Origin: SM23-73-3 sp965369445
GTDB lineage: Bacteria > Zixibacteria > MSB-5A5 > SM1-73
Length of the DNA: 12,391 bases
Reading direction: 5' to 3'
Assembly (NCBI GenBank): GCA_965369445.1
Contig: CBDUQU010000092.1
Coordinates: 1-12,391 of the forward strand
Every line of letters begins with the position of its first letter. The first letter of the stretch is position 1. The position numbers and the translations under genes were made by a program. The notes below the pieces were generated by a model. That model was not told the origin of the DNA, did not search any database, and saw nothing but the letters and a program-made list of their open reading frames with translations. Shown one piece after another: positions 1-7,308 of the stretch.

Positions 1-877
1 TCATTTCCATGACGGCATTGAGAGTATTCGGAGTTCCCAAGATCGCCATCCCGGCACCTGCCTTCAAACAGGACAAAGAAGCCAAAGCTGCGGCACCGGT
101 CAAGCCGGTAGATCCGGCTATTAGGACGACCCTACCACAGGTTCCCTTGTATGCGTCACCCGGCCGCCGCGGAATCATCTCCCTGACCTCCTCCTTGGCG
201 ATCAGGTTCAGGTTGATCTCCTCTTCGTCCACCACATGCTGCGGGACGCCGATATCAACTACGGATACCTTACCAGACAAAGCTTTACCGGGAAACACGA
301 AGTGTCCGATCTTGGGCAGAGCCATGGTGGCGGTTCGGTCCGCATCAATGCAAGGCCCGGTGTACTGACCAGTATCGGCATGAAGACCGGAGGGAACGTC
401 CACGGAGAGAATCGGTATGCCAGAGGAGTTGATCTTTTCAATGATGTCTTTCATGCAGCCCGTTATCTCACCGGCAAAGCCAGTGCCGAAGAGTGCGTCC
501 ACGATCAGGTCTGCTTTTATTTGGGAAGGAATCTCTTCTTCTTTCAAAATCTCCACGATGGGGAAATCCAAATCCACAGCTTTTTCTAAGTTCGTTCTGG
601 CATCTCCCTTGACATCGCTTCTCTTTGCGGTCAGGAAAATCTGAATCTGGGCACCCCATTGAGCAAGGTATCTTCCCACTACAAACCCATCACCACCGTT
701 GTTGCCCCTTCCGCAGAAAATGGCTACCGCCTTGCCATCAGGTTCTCCCAGCATCCTTTTGGCCACCTGGGCAGCGCCCTTTCCGGCTTTCTCCATCAAT
801 TCCAGCCCGGGGATGCCTATCCCCTCGATGGTCTTCTTATCGATGTTTCTCATCTGGGAAGAAGTGACGAGTTTCAT
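1..877 (-). CDS. nnr: Bifunctional NAD(P)H-hydrate epimerase / dehydratase, 3' end beyond window
   Basis: This is a metabolite-repair enzyme. The N-terminal YjeF-type domain epimerises damaged NAD(P)HX, and the C-terminal carbohydrate-kinase-like domain dehydrates the S form back to NAD(P)H using ADP. It is expected in the cytoplasm. The reading frame is open for 292 codons from ATG at 877 to the left edge. Seen in it: a nucleotide-binding loop GRGNNGGDG at residues 56-64, DALFGTG at 127-133 (with the probable catalytic Asp), and SVDVPSGLHADTG at 158-170. From about residue 237 the second domain starts, with RRPGDAYKGTCG and then VLIAGSTGLTGAA, typical of the ADP-dependent dehydratase. The remaining roughly 200 residues lie outside the window. 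Upstream the frame stays open to a TGA at 938-940 without another ATG, GTG or TTG, so 877 is the only plausible start. The Shine-Dalgarno is weak (ACAGGA). The small candidate ORF at 938-1012 may share its transcript. Confidence 0.93.
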   Translation of the reverse strand, partial: MKLVTSSQMRNIDKKTIEGIGIPGLELMEKAGKGAAQVAKRMLGEPDGKAVAIFCGRGNNGGDGFVVGRYLAQWGAQIQIFLTAKRSDVKGDARTNLEKAVDLDFPIVEILKEEEIPSQIKADLIVDALFGTGFAGEITGCMKDIIEKINSSGIPILSVDVPSGLHADTGQYTGPCIDADRTATMALPKIGHFVFPGKALSGKVSVVDIGVPQHVVDEEEINLNLIAKEEVREMIPRRPGDAYKGTCGRVVLIAGSTGLTGAAALASLSCLKAGAGMAILGTPNTLNAVMEM

Positions 878-937
878 TGTCGGGTCCTGTCTCTCGAACT
901 GTCGATTTTGCGCAGAAAGAGCCTGGCTTAACTTGCC

Positions 938-1012
938 TCACCTGAAGATGACCAGCAATACCCTCACTATTGAATAAATGAATAATATGATCGCCAGCAT
1001 TTTCCAAATCAT
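938..1012 (-). CDS. Candidate 24-residue single-span membrane peptide
   Basis: A short frame starts at ATG 1012 and ends at TGA 938-940, 60 bases ahead of the NAD(P)H-hydrate repair gene on the same strand. The peptide begins MIWKMLAIILFIY and ends VIFR. It is almost entirely hydrophobic, with a few basic residues, as in a single transmembrane helix. A GAGG stretch lies 9 bases before the ATG, on a purine-rich leader with a run of seven A. An in-frame GTG at 1027 would add five residues, two of them lysine. No family is recognised. The strand, spacing, ribosome site and hydrophobicity favour a real gene, but AT-rich sequence can give such a frame by chance, so this is tentative. Confidence 0.35.
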   Translation of the reverse strand: MIWKMLAIILFIYSIVRVLLVIFR

Positions 1013-1027
1013 TTTTTTCACCCTCAC

Positions 1028-1165
1028 GAGATTATTTTGAGTTCGTGTCTCAATCCTTTGATTGCGACTGATTTCCTGAGAAAGGTGATGAGATGCAAGA
1101 ACGGCTCAGCGGACAGCTGCTCTCGGCCTAGCCGCTCCGGTTCCGGCGCGCGTGGGGGAATCTCC
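1028..1165. other. Divergent intergenic stretch with a small hairpin
   Basis: This stretch separates the minus-strand leftmost genes from the plus-strand barrel gene. The only structure seen is an inverted repeat at 1047-1068: CAATC, loop CTTT, GATTG, extended by GTC/GAC across one mismatch. No T-run follows on either strand, so it is not a convincing terminator. I found no clear minus-strand -35/-10 pair for the leftmost genes. Confidence 0.3.
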
Positions 1166-1195
1166 TTGACAATGCCGCCTGGCCGGTATTATATA
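1166..1195 (+). promoter_or_regulatory. Sigma-70-type promoter of the TSP3 barrel gene
   Basis: A perfect -35 hexamer TTGACA (1166-1171) is followed after 18 bases by TATATA (1190-1195). A TATTAT at 1187-1192 overlaps it at a shorter spacing of 15. The predicted transcription start near 1202 leaves a leader of about 40 bases before the GTG at 1243, including the GAGG ribosome site at 1231-1234. This is the best promoter match seen in the window. Confidence 0.6.
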
Positions 1196-1242
1196 ACCGA
1201 AGGAGTAACCTGCTGGAGACCTTTAGTTACGAGGGTTTTCAA

Positions 1243-2127
1243 GTGCGTAAGAATTTCTGGCTCTGTCTATTGGCTGCCGGCATCTGTTTGTCGGCCTCGT
1301 CCGTTTTTGGGCAGGATTATAGCCGGAGATTCACTCTGGGACTCGGTGGAGGTTTCTGGAAATTAGGGCTTACCGAGCATTCAGACACCAACACAGTGGG
1401 AAACCTTGGTGCCCTGTTCTTCAAGTATAACCTGAAGGAAAAACTCTCTTTTAGGTTCTCGACATCCTACGCAAGAACCTGGGAAGCTGATCTTTCCGGC
1501 AAACTCGGGGGTGGAGCAGGATTCTCCTTCTCCAGAAAGGATGGCGGTAGTCGATCCACCCAGATATGGCTTGATCTTTCACTCATCTATGGTTTCAGAC
1601 CCCGGGAGCGTTCGAATCCGTATCTTTTTGGAGGCGTGGGGATGGCTTTCTGGAACGTAAAAGACAAGGAGGGACAGCCTATACAGGCATTCGACATAAA
1701 CGGAGATTCCTTTGACTTAAAAGATCAGGAGCTGACCTTTTCACTGGGTGGGGGGCTGGAGTACCGGATCAAGGAGAGATGGGGTTTGGATTTTGGCACC
1801 AGGCTTCGCATTCTCAGTCATCTCTTGACCGATTTCAAAGGATCGAAAGACATAGCCGGTGCCAGACCAGGTGAGTTAGACTTGCCCAAGGCAACACTGG
1901 AGGTCTTCGTCGGCTTCAATTACTATCTTGGAAAGCTAAGGGATTCGGATAAAGATGGAGTGCCCGATAGAGTGGATATTTGCGCCGACACTCCCAGGGG
2001 GGCATTGGTGGATGAGAGGGGTTGTCCCTTAGATTCAGACGGCGATGGGATTTACGACGGGCTGGACAAGTGCCCCCGGACTCCACCGGGAACCACGGTG
2101 GACGTCAACGGCTGCCCGCTGGAGTAA
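1243..2127 (+). CDS. Outer-membrane beta-barrel protein with thrombospondin type 3 repeats, no OmpA C-terminal domain
   Basis: Probable outer-membrane protein of 294 residues. A signal peptide covers about residues 1-23 (hydrophobic LCLLAAGICL, likely cleavage after VFG). Residues about 26-230 show alternating aromatic and glycine-rich strands typical of a small barrel (LGLGGGFWKLG, LFGGVGMAFW, VFVGFNYYLG). Residues 234-294 carry two calcium-binding thrombospondin type 3 repeats, DSDKDGVPDRVDICADTP and DSDGDGIYDGLDKCPRTP, each followed by a GCPL segment. In the usual architecture these repeats lead into an OmpA-like peptidoglycan-binding domain. Here a TAA follows GCPLE directly and no remnant of that domain is visible downstream. 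The start is GTG at 1243, with GAGG 8 bases upstream and a strong promoter at 1166-1195. The barrel and repeats are clear; the role (structural porin-like or surface calcium-binding) is not. Confidence 0.82.
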   Translation: MRKNFWLCLLAAGICLSASSVFGQDYSRRFTLGLGGGFWKLGLTEHSDTNTVGNLGALFFKYNLKEKLSFRFSTSYARTWEADLSGKLGGGAGFSFSRKDGGSRSTQIWLDLSLIYGFRPRERSNPYLFGGVGMAFWNVKDKEGQPIQAFDINGDSFDLKDQELTFSLGGGLEYRIKERWGLDFGTRLRILSHLLTDFKGSKDIAGARPGELDLPKATLEVFVGFNYYLGKLRDSDKDGVPDRVDICADTPRGALVDERGCPLDSDGDGIYDGLDKCPRTPPGTTVDVNGCPLE

Positions 2128-2251
2128 AGGCGGGGTCCCCCCGAATTCTCAAAAAGCATCAAACGAAGAATCCGCGTCTGCCGGGCGCAAACACGCTTGG
2201 CTCGACTGATTCTTCAAAGGTCTGTTTGAAAGCACCTTCGGAGGAGATTTT

Positions 2252-2274
2252 GGAGTGTTCACCTTTAGGTGAAC
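2252..2274 (+). repeat. GGAGTG plus perfect hairpin
   Basis: GGAGTG at 2252-2257 runs into a perfect 7-bp stem GTTCACC / GGTGAAC with loop TTTA (2257-2274). There is no T-run after it, so an intrinsic terminator is unlikely. Confidence 0.55.
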
Positions 2275-2387
2275 CAGGCCGGAGTCTTACGTTCTTTAAC
2301 TAAGACCGGATGCCCTAAGAGGATGAAGCTCTCGGAGCGTCGAAAAGATCAGGTCAGGCTGAAGGGACTGTTGGAAAACCTCAGGCC

Positions 2388-2404
2388 GGAGTGCCCGTAC
2401 GGGC
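2388..2404 (+). repeat. GGAGTG plus perfect 12-base palindrome
   Basis: GGAGTG at 2388-2393 runs into GCCCGTACGGGC (2393-2404), sharing its last G, exactly as in the unit at 2252. The palindrome is bracketed by AAAACC (2375-2380) and GGTTTT (2405-2410), so a larger imperfect stem is possible. Confidence 0.55.
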
Positions 2405-2460
2405 GGTTTTAATAGAACTGTGACTGCCAGCAGTATAACGAGTCTTGGTCCAACAAAACC

Positions 2461-2515
2461 GCGGAAGCCCCGCAAGGCGGGATTTCCACTTCGCTCCAAC
2501 AAGCTTCCGCACTCC
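2461..2515 (-). repeat. Nested inverted repeat with GGAGTG on the minus strand
   Basis: GCGGAAGC (2461-2468) pairs with GCTTCCGC (2503-2510) across 34 bases. Directly inside the left arm lies a second hairpin, CCCGC-AAG-GCGGG (2469-2481). On the minus strand GGAGTG (2515-2510) leads directly into the outer arm, again overlapping by its last G. This is the largest structure of the cluster. Confidence 0.5.
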
Positions 2516-2526
2516 AAAACCGCTTT

Positions 2527-2554
2527 TTCAGCATGTGCTGAAGCCTGACACTCC
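2527..2554 (-). repeat. GGAGTG plus 16-base palindromic hairpin
   Basis: TTCAGCA / TGCTGAA form a 7-bp stem with a 2-base centre at 2527-2542. On the minus strand GGAGTG (2554-2549) precedes it with a 6-base spacer. It lies 15 bases beyond the stop of the DUF3078-like gene and could help end its transcript, although no good T-run follows. Confidence 0.45.
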
Positions 2555-2568
2555 AGAAACCTGTTCGC

Positions 2569-3456
2569 TTAGAATAACTTATAGGTCAATCCCAAGGAGA
2601 GGGTCTCCTTGAAACGCCCTTTCTTGGCGATCTCCTTGTCATAGAGCAACTGGATGTACAACGATACGGTGACGTACCTGGCGACGGAGACGGAGACGTT
2701 GTTCTCCCAGTTTACGTCCACCTCTTTCCAGTAATCCTCCTGGGGTGTTCCCTTCAACTCACCAGACTCCGAAAAGAACAGAGCCCTGTAAAGCGACAGC
2801 TTCGAGGTATAGGAGATCTTATCCGAGAGGGTGAGCTTCACGTCGGTTACAGATTCGATACCTCCGTCGTTGGTGGAATTGACTTCGGTTCTTCTCGAAA
2901 TGGTGTCGACGATATCTTCCGTTATGATCTGTCTTAAGGCCAAACCGAGTCGGGAAAGGATCTCGTTTTTCTCCGTCTTATGAAACTGCTTAGAAATTCC
3001 TCCCGATTCGGTAATCTTCTTCGGGTTGAGATATCTTTTCAGCGCGGGATAGCTGGCATCTAAGAATTGACTCTCGAATCTGACGGCGAGGTACGGGTCC
3101 ACCCAGGTATGCAGGGTCAATCTTGCCAGCGTCTCGATGTCAATCAAGTCGGTGGATTTGACCGGCTTGGCCCACTTTTTGGTCTCCTGATCCTGGGCGT
3201 GGGTTTGGCCAAAGGCGAGCTTGATAGTGGTCTTGGAGTTTAACTTCTCTGAAAGTTGTTTCTCAAAGCCGGAGTTGGCGTTGGCCACCCAGCTAACGTT
3301 ACCCGCCTCTCCTCCGGTCCAGTTATCCGAATAGGAGTTCTGGGTTGCGGTCAGATTCAAATCCAGGTATTTCTGCCAGACTTCGTCTCCGTGTGACGTG
3401 ACAGACAAAAACAAAATCGACACAAGCATCCATGCTGCTACAATTTCTTTTTTCAT
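2569..3456 (-). CDS. DUF3078-like outer-membrane beta-barrel protein
   Basis: A 295-residue exported protein. It has a signal peptide (residues 1-23, MKKEIVAAWMLVSILFLS core, likely cleavage after SHG). Near the mature N-terminus comes LNLTATQNSYSDNWTGGE (residues 33-50), whose NW-x-GG motif is characteristic of DUF3078 proteins of Bacteroidetes and relatives. The rest alternates polar and hydrophobic residues as in barrel strands (for example VTVSLYIQLLYD and TLSLGLTYKLF), and it ends in phenylalanine, as many outer-membrane barrels do for assembly by the BAM complex. The molecular function of this family is unknown. The ATG at 3456 follows a strong GAGGAGGGA ribosome site. A probable promoter lies at 3495-3522. 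The gene is divergent from the first protease, sharing a 269-base upstream region. Confidence 0.75.
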   Translation of the reverse strand: MKKEIVAAWMLVSILFLSVTSHGDEVWQKYLDLNLTATQNSYSDNWTGGEAGNVSWVANANSGFEKQLSEKLNSKTTIKLAFGQTHAQDQETKKWAKPVKSTDLIDIETLARLTLHTWVDPYLAVRFESQFLDASYPALKRYLNPKKITESGGISKQFHKTEKNEILSRLGLALRQIITEDIVDTISRRTEVNSTNDGGIESVTDVKLTLSDKISYTSKLSLYRALFFSESGELKGTPQEDYWKEVDVNWENNVSVSVARYVTVSLYIQLLYDKEIAKKGRFKETLSLGLTYKLF

Positions 3457-3494
3457 GACTTCCCTCCTCGTAAATTTGAAATTTGATATTCGGA

Positions 3495-3522
3495 AATCTA
3501 TGGCTCAACCTCCCTTTGTCAA
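3495..3522 (-). promoter_or_regulatory. Promoter of the DUF3078-like gene
   Basis: On the minus strand, TTGACA (3522-3517) is followed after 16 bases by TAGATT (3500-3495), a 4-of-6 match to TATAAT. The start codon is about 40 bases downstream of the -10 box. On the opposite strand a weaker pair, TTGCGA at 3545-3550 and TAAATT at 3567-3572, could serve the divergent protease gene. Confidence 0.45.
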
Positions 3523-3601
3523 GCACAATGATAGGAAAATTAGCTTGCGAAATCAGATCGAATGGCTAAATTTCTCCTCAAGAAGAACAAAGATAGATGC
3601 T

Positions 3602-3659
3602 GCCACTCACGGGTCGAAAACGGCTGCGGACTCCTGGCAGCCTTCAACAGACCAGTGGC
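3602..3659 (+). promoter_or_regulatory. Structured leader element upstream of the first tricorn-like gene
   Basis: Three nested stems can form. The outer one pairs GCCACT (3602-3607) with AGTGGC (3654-3659). The middle one pairs GGTC (3612-3615) with GACC (3650-3653), with a 4-base bulge on the 5' side only. The inner one pairs GGCTGC (3622-3627) with GCAGCC (3637-3642) around a 9-base loop. The element ends 66 bases before the GTG start and ahead of its AAGGAGG ribosome site. It may be a structured 5' leader or an operator; no known riboswitch class is recognised. The symmetry means the minus strand folds equally well, so the direction is uncertain. Confidence 0.35.
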
Positions 3660-3725
3660 CGTGTCGTTCAGTAAAGGAATGAAGCTTCCATGAGGTCAAA
3701 TCCCACGTAACTGAAGGAGGCCAGG

Positions 3726-6700
3726 GTGCGGCAGGTAAGGATAGGTTTGATACTACTGATGATCTGCGTTTTTGCGTCCGGCTCGGCTCCGGCCGAGGAA
3801 TCTCGACTCATGCGTTTTCCGGACGTCCACAAAGATAGGATCGTCTTTGTGTATGCCGAGGATCTGTGGCTGGTCCCGACTGAGGGAGGGATGGCCCGAA
3901 GGCTCACCTCTGATGCGGGCGCGGAGTTGTTCCCCAAGTTCTCTCCCGACGGGAAGATGATCGCATTCACCGGGCAGTACGATGGGAACACGGACGTATT
4001 TGTAATCGCCGCCGAGGGCGGTGAACCGAGGAGACTGACCTTCAGGCCGGGATTTGAGAATATGAGTGACAGGTTCGGGTACGACGATATGGTCTTGGAC
4101 TGGCATCCGGATGGGAGAAGAATCTTATTCCGCTCCGCACGGGAAAGCTACAACAGCTGGTTTCAGACCCTCTTCTTGATCGGATTGGAGGGAAGCTTCC
4201 CGGAAGGGCTGCAGCTGCCCGAGGCCGGTCTCACCTCCTTCTCGTCGGATGGCAGCAAGATAGCGTACAATCGCATCTTTCGTAATTTCCGCACCTGGAA
4301 ACGATACAGGGGAGGCTTAGCGCAGGATATATGGGTTTATGATCTTAACACGAATACAGTTCAGCAAATTACCCACGACCAAGGAACCGACACCTCGCCC
4401 ATGTGGCATGATGATAAGATATTCTTTACCTCAGACCGGGATCACACAGCCAATATCTTTTGCTATGAGTTTGACACCGAGCAGACCAGAAAGATCACCA
4501 ATCACACCGATTTTGACGTAAAATGGCCCAGCCTGGGGCCGGAATCGATCGTGTACGAGACCGGTGGCTACCTGTATCTGCTTGATCTCAAAACGGAAAA
4601 GACGGAGAAGATCTCAGTCGAGATTCCGCACGATAAGGTTCTGCTGCGACCGGAGTTTGTCTCGGTCAAGGACCACATTTCCGACTACAGTCTCTCTCCG
4701 GGCGGGAAGCGGGCGCTCTTTGCCGCGCGAGGAGACATATTTACCGTTCCGGCAGAGAAGGGCAACATTAGAAATCTCACCAATAGCAGCGGCAGCCGGG
4801 AGAAGAACCCCACCTGGTCGCCTGACGGGAAATGGATCGCATATATGTCCGACAAGACCGGTGAGGATGAATTATACATCATCCCACAGGACGGAAAGGG
4901 TGCGGAGGTGAGGATCACCACTGATGGGCACTGTTACCGCTTTGCCCCGGTCTGGTCGCCGGACAACAAGAAGCTTCTCTTCGCTGATAAAGATCTGAAA
5001 CTCTATTACGTGGACGTCGAAGAGAGAGAGGTCATTCCGGTGGACAGCACCAAGAACCGGGAGATCACAGATTATTCCTGGTCGCCGGACAGCAGGTGGA
5101 TCGCTTATGCCAAACCGGCGAAGAATAATCTCTCCTCCATCTATCTTTATTCTTTGGATGAGAAGAAAATTCACCGGGTGACCCGGGATGTCACCGATGA
5201 CCACGAGCCGGTCTTTGATCCGGAAGGGAAGTATCTCTACTTTTTGTCCAATCGTGACTTTAACCCCCAGATGGGGCATTTCGAGCCCACCTTTACTTAC
5301 AATAACATGACCAAGATCTATGTAGTGACCCTCCAGGCTGATAGTCTGTCTCCGTTCGCCCCTCAAAGTGACGAGGCGGAATCCCCGGAGGCAAAATGGA
5401 AGAAGGAAAAAAAGGAGAGGAAGGAAAAAGAAGAAAAGAAGCCGGAGATCATGGAGAAGATCGAAATCGACGTTACGGGAATTCAGGAGCGCGTGGTGGC
5501 AGCACCCACTGATCCAGGTAACTTCTACGGACTTAGAGCAAGTAAGGGCAAGATGTTTTATCTTTCCTACCCCTCCCGGACCCTCACCGGAAGAAAGCCC
5601 GGGCCCAAAGGTAAGCTGCATATGTTCGACTTGAAGGAGAGAAAGGATAAGGTTTTGCTCTCCCCGGTGGATGGATATGACCTTTCCGCGGATGGTGAGA
5701 AGATCATTTACAAGAGCGAAAAGCAGTTCGGGATCGTGGATGCCAAGTCAGCTACTCCCAAGGTGGGTGATGGTGCTCTGAAACTGGATCGGATGGAGAT
5801 GCGGCTGGATCGCCGGGAGGAGTGGGCGCAGGTATTCCACGAGGTCTGGAGGCACGAACGCGACTTCTTCTACGCTCCCAACATGCACGGCACAGACTGG
5901 GAGCTGATACGCTCCAGGTACGGAGAGCTTTTGCCCCATGTGGCGCACAGAAGCGACTTAAACTATATCTTGGGAGAGATGATCGGCGAGCTTTGCTGCT
6001 CACACACCTACATAGCCGGGGGAGAAGGAACAAGAATCGATTTAGTCAAGACCGGGCTTTTGGGCGTCGACTGGGAGCCAGATTTCACTTCCGGGTTTTA
6101 TCGGATCAAGAGGATCTATCCGGGGCAGAACTGGAAGGAGGAGCTTCGCTCCCCTTTAACAGAACCGGGAGTGGACATAAATCCGGGAGATTATATTCTT
6201 GCGGTCGATAACAGAGTGCTGCAGTATCCCACCAATCCTTACAGCCTGTTTGAGAACACCGTGGGAAAGACGGTTGCCCTGAAGGTGAACTCGAAGCCAT
6301 CTCTGGAGAGTACTCGGGAGGTGACGGTCAAGCCGGTAGAGAGCGAATATCGATTGAGATACAGGTACTGGGTAGAGGAAAACCGCCGTAAGGTGGAGGA
6401 AGCCACCGGCGGGAGAGTGGGATACATCTTCATTCCCGACATGGGAGGGGGAGGCCTAAACGAATTCTCCGAGTCTTTCTTCCCTCAGATAAAGAAGGAG
6501 GGGCTGATCGTCGACGTTCGATACAATGGAGGAGGGTTCGTCTCGGAAATGATACTGGAGAGGCTGCGCCGGGAGGCGGTAGGCATGGGTGGCTCCCGGA
6601 ATGCCGGCAACTACACATATCCCGAGATGGCCTTTCATGGGCATATGATATGCATCGCCAACCAGTATTCCGCCTCGGACGGAGACAACTTTCCTTACTT

Positions 6701-7013
6701 CTTCCGGGAGTATGGATTGGGGCCGGTAATCGGCAGGCGCACCTGGGGAGGGGTGGTGGGCATACGGGGCTTCCCTGCTCTCTTAGGTGGAGGTTACGCC
6801 ACCGTGCCGGAATTCGCGCCTTTCAGCATGAAAGGGGAATGGATCATGGAGAATTACGGAGTCGATCCCGACATCGAGATAGACAACCTGCCGGATCAGG
6901 TCATCTTGGGCCGTGATCCCCAATTGGAGAAGGCGATCGAGGTTATCATGAAGAAACTTGAGGAGGAACCCAGGAAGCTTCCGGAAAGACCCGCTTATCC
7001 TGTGCGAGATTGA
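3726..7013 (+). CDS. Exported tricorn-like serine protease (family S41), first of a tandem pair
   Basis: A 1095-residue peptidase that probably trims oligopeptides in the periplasm. A signal peptide covers residues 1-23 (likely cleavage after APA), unlike cytosolic archaeal tricorn. Two beta-propeller regions follow (about 28-320 and 325-690), with repeated WSPDGKWIAY-type blades. A lysine/glutamate linker at about 549-578 interrupts the second. A helical core domain follows (about 700-765), then a PDZ-like domain (about 777-870) and the S41 catalytic domain (about 890-1075). By comparison with Thermoplasma tricorn the active site is complete: Ser759-His760 (CCSHTY), oxyanion loop NGGG at 934-937, nucleophile Ser984 in SASDGD and Glu1042 in ENYGVDPD. 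The Ser-to-Glu spacing of 58 equals that of tricorn Ser965/Glu1023. The start is GTG at 3726, with AAGGAGG five bases upstream; the upstream in-frame ATG at 3690 meets a stop after six codons. Its paralogue follows 295 bases downstream. Confidence 0.93.
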   Translation: MRQVRIGLILLMICVFASGSAPAEESRLMRFPDVHKDRIVFVYAEDLWLVPTEGGMARRLTSDAGAELFPKFSPDGKMIAFTGQYDGNTDVFVIAAEGGEPRRLTFRPGFENMSDRFGYDDMVLDWHPDGRRILFRSARESYNSWFQTLFLIGLEGSFPEGLQLPEAGLTSFSSDGSKIAYNRIFRNFRTWKRYRGGLAQDIWVYDLNTNTVQQITHDQGTDTSPMWHDDKIFFTSDRDHTANIFCYEFDTEQTRKITNHTDFDVKWPSLGPESIVYETGGYLYLLDLKTEKTEKISVEIPHDKVLLRPEFVSVKDHISDYSLSPGGKRALFAARGDIFTVPAEKGNIRNLTNSSGSREKNPTWSPDGKWIAYMSDKTGEDELYIIPQDGKGAEVRITTDGHCYRFAPVWSPDNKKLLFADKDLKLYYVDVEEREVIPVDSTKNREITDYSWSPDSRWIAYAKPAKNNLSSIYLYSLDEKKIHRVTRDVTDDHEPVFDPEGKYLYFLSNRDFNPQMGHFEPTFTYNNMTKIYVVTLQADSLSPFAPQSDEAESPEAKWKKEKKERKEKEEKKPEIMEKIEIDVTGIQERVVAAPTDPGNFYGLRASKGKMFYLSYPSRTLTGRKPGPKGKLHMFDLKERKDKVLLSPVDGYDLSADGEKIIYKSEKQFGIVDAKSATPKVGDGALKLDRMEMRLDRREEWAQVFHEVWRHERDFFYAPNMHGTDWELIRSRYGELLPHVAHRSDLNYILGEMIGELCCSHTYIAGGEGTRIDLVKTGLLGVDWEPDFTSGFYRIKRIYPGQNWKEELRSPLTEPGVDINPGDYILAVDNRVLQYPTNPYSLFENTVGKTVALKVNSKPSLESTREVTVKPVESEYRLRYRYWVEENRRKVEEATGGRVGYIFIPDMGGGGLNEFSESFFPQIKKEGLIVDVRYNGGGFVSEMILERLRREAVGMGGSRNAGNYTYPEMAFHGHMICIANQYSASDGDNFPYFFREYGLGPVIGRRTWGGVVGIRGFPALLGGGYATVPEFAPFSMKGEWIMENYGVDPDIEIDNLPDQVILGRDPQLEKAIEVIMKKLEEEPRKLPERPAYPVRD

Positions 7014-7308
7014 CAAAAGTCCTTCCCGACCTTCCTCTTGAGAAAGATGTGAGATGGGCGAGAGGCATGCTGGCTCGACCGAGTCGATCATTCGACAGCC
7101 GGCTTCACCGCCAAGAAAAGTTAAACTTCTTGATGGGAAACCCTGTATAAAAGAACTGATGTAGTCGCCTTCGTAGATTAACTTGCAGAAGCCGACGGCT
7201 AAGCTAACTTCGTGGATGACATGATCTATCACTCTTCACGAATCGTCCCCCGAGAAAGTCAAACCCATTGGTTATCTTTTTAACCCCCCAAAAAGTAGGA
7301 GTCGAGTC
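7014..7308. other. Spacer between the two tricorn-like genes
   Basis: No gene is supported in these 295 bases. There is a small inverted repeat TCGAC-CGA-GTCGA near 7073-7085, and an isolated TATAAA at 7146-7151 without a well-spaced -35 box. A weak GGTTA/TAACC stem lies near 7270-7285. The ribosome site AGGAG at 7297-7301 serves the second protease. The spacer is long for a tight operon, so the second gene may have its own promoter, but I cannot place one with confidence. Confidence 0.35.

Larger units (their letters stand above)
2128..2568. repeat. Gene-free intergenic stretch with a cluster of GGAGTG-palindrome units
   Basis: This 441-base gap between the convergent barrel genes has no credible gene. 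It holds several short inverted repeats, four of them next to a GGAGTG hexamer: plus strand at 2252-2257 and 2388-2393, minus strand at 2510-2515 and 2549-2554. AAAACC occurs three times (2375-2380, 2455-2460, 2516-2521) and once inverted as GGTTTT (2405-2410). TCCAACAA occurs twice (2449-2456, 2495-2502), and AGGCCGGAGT twice (near 2276 and 2383). A CGGGG/CCCCG hairpin sits at 2131-2143 just after the upstream gene, without a T-run. The mosaic looks like a dispersed palindromic repeat or the remains of small non-autonomous elements. It may also serve as the shared transcription end of the two flanking genes. Confidence 0.55.

Noticed and set aside
1037..1366. A 109-codon plus-strand frame overlapping the start of the barrel gene
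   Set aside because: It overlaps the promoter and the signal-peptide region of the barrel gene in another frame and has no supporting features.
2296..2517. A 73-codon minus-strand frame in the gap between the barrel genes
   Set aside because: It is made of the palindromic repeat sequence and has no protein-like features or ribosome site.
3600..3660. Cobalamin riboswitch look-alike on the minus strand (GCCACTG, GAAGGC, GCCAGGAG)
   Set aside because: The pieces resemble conserved boxes, but the upstream core of the class is absent, the boxes are too close together, and the similarity is explained by the symmetric stems. The probable minus-strand promoter at 3495-3522 also lies downstream of it.
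4872..5621. A 249-codon minus-strand frame with a poly-Leu/Phe segment
   Set aside because: It is antisense to the first protease, and its hydrophobic run mirrors the lysine/glutamate linker. No independent gene signals.
6783..7232. A 149-codon minus-strand frame spanning the inter-protease spacer
   Set aside because: Half of it is antisense to the well-supported catalytic C-terminus of the first protease, it shows no recognisable domain, and no start signals were found.
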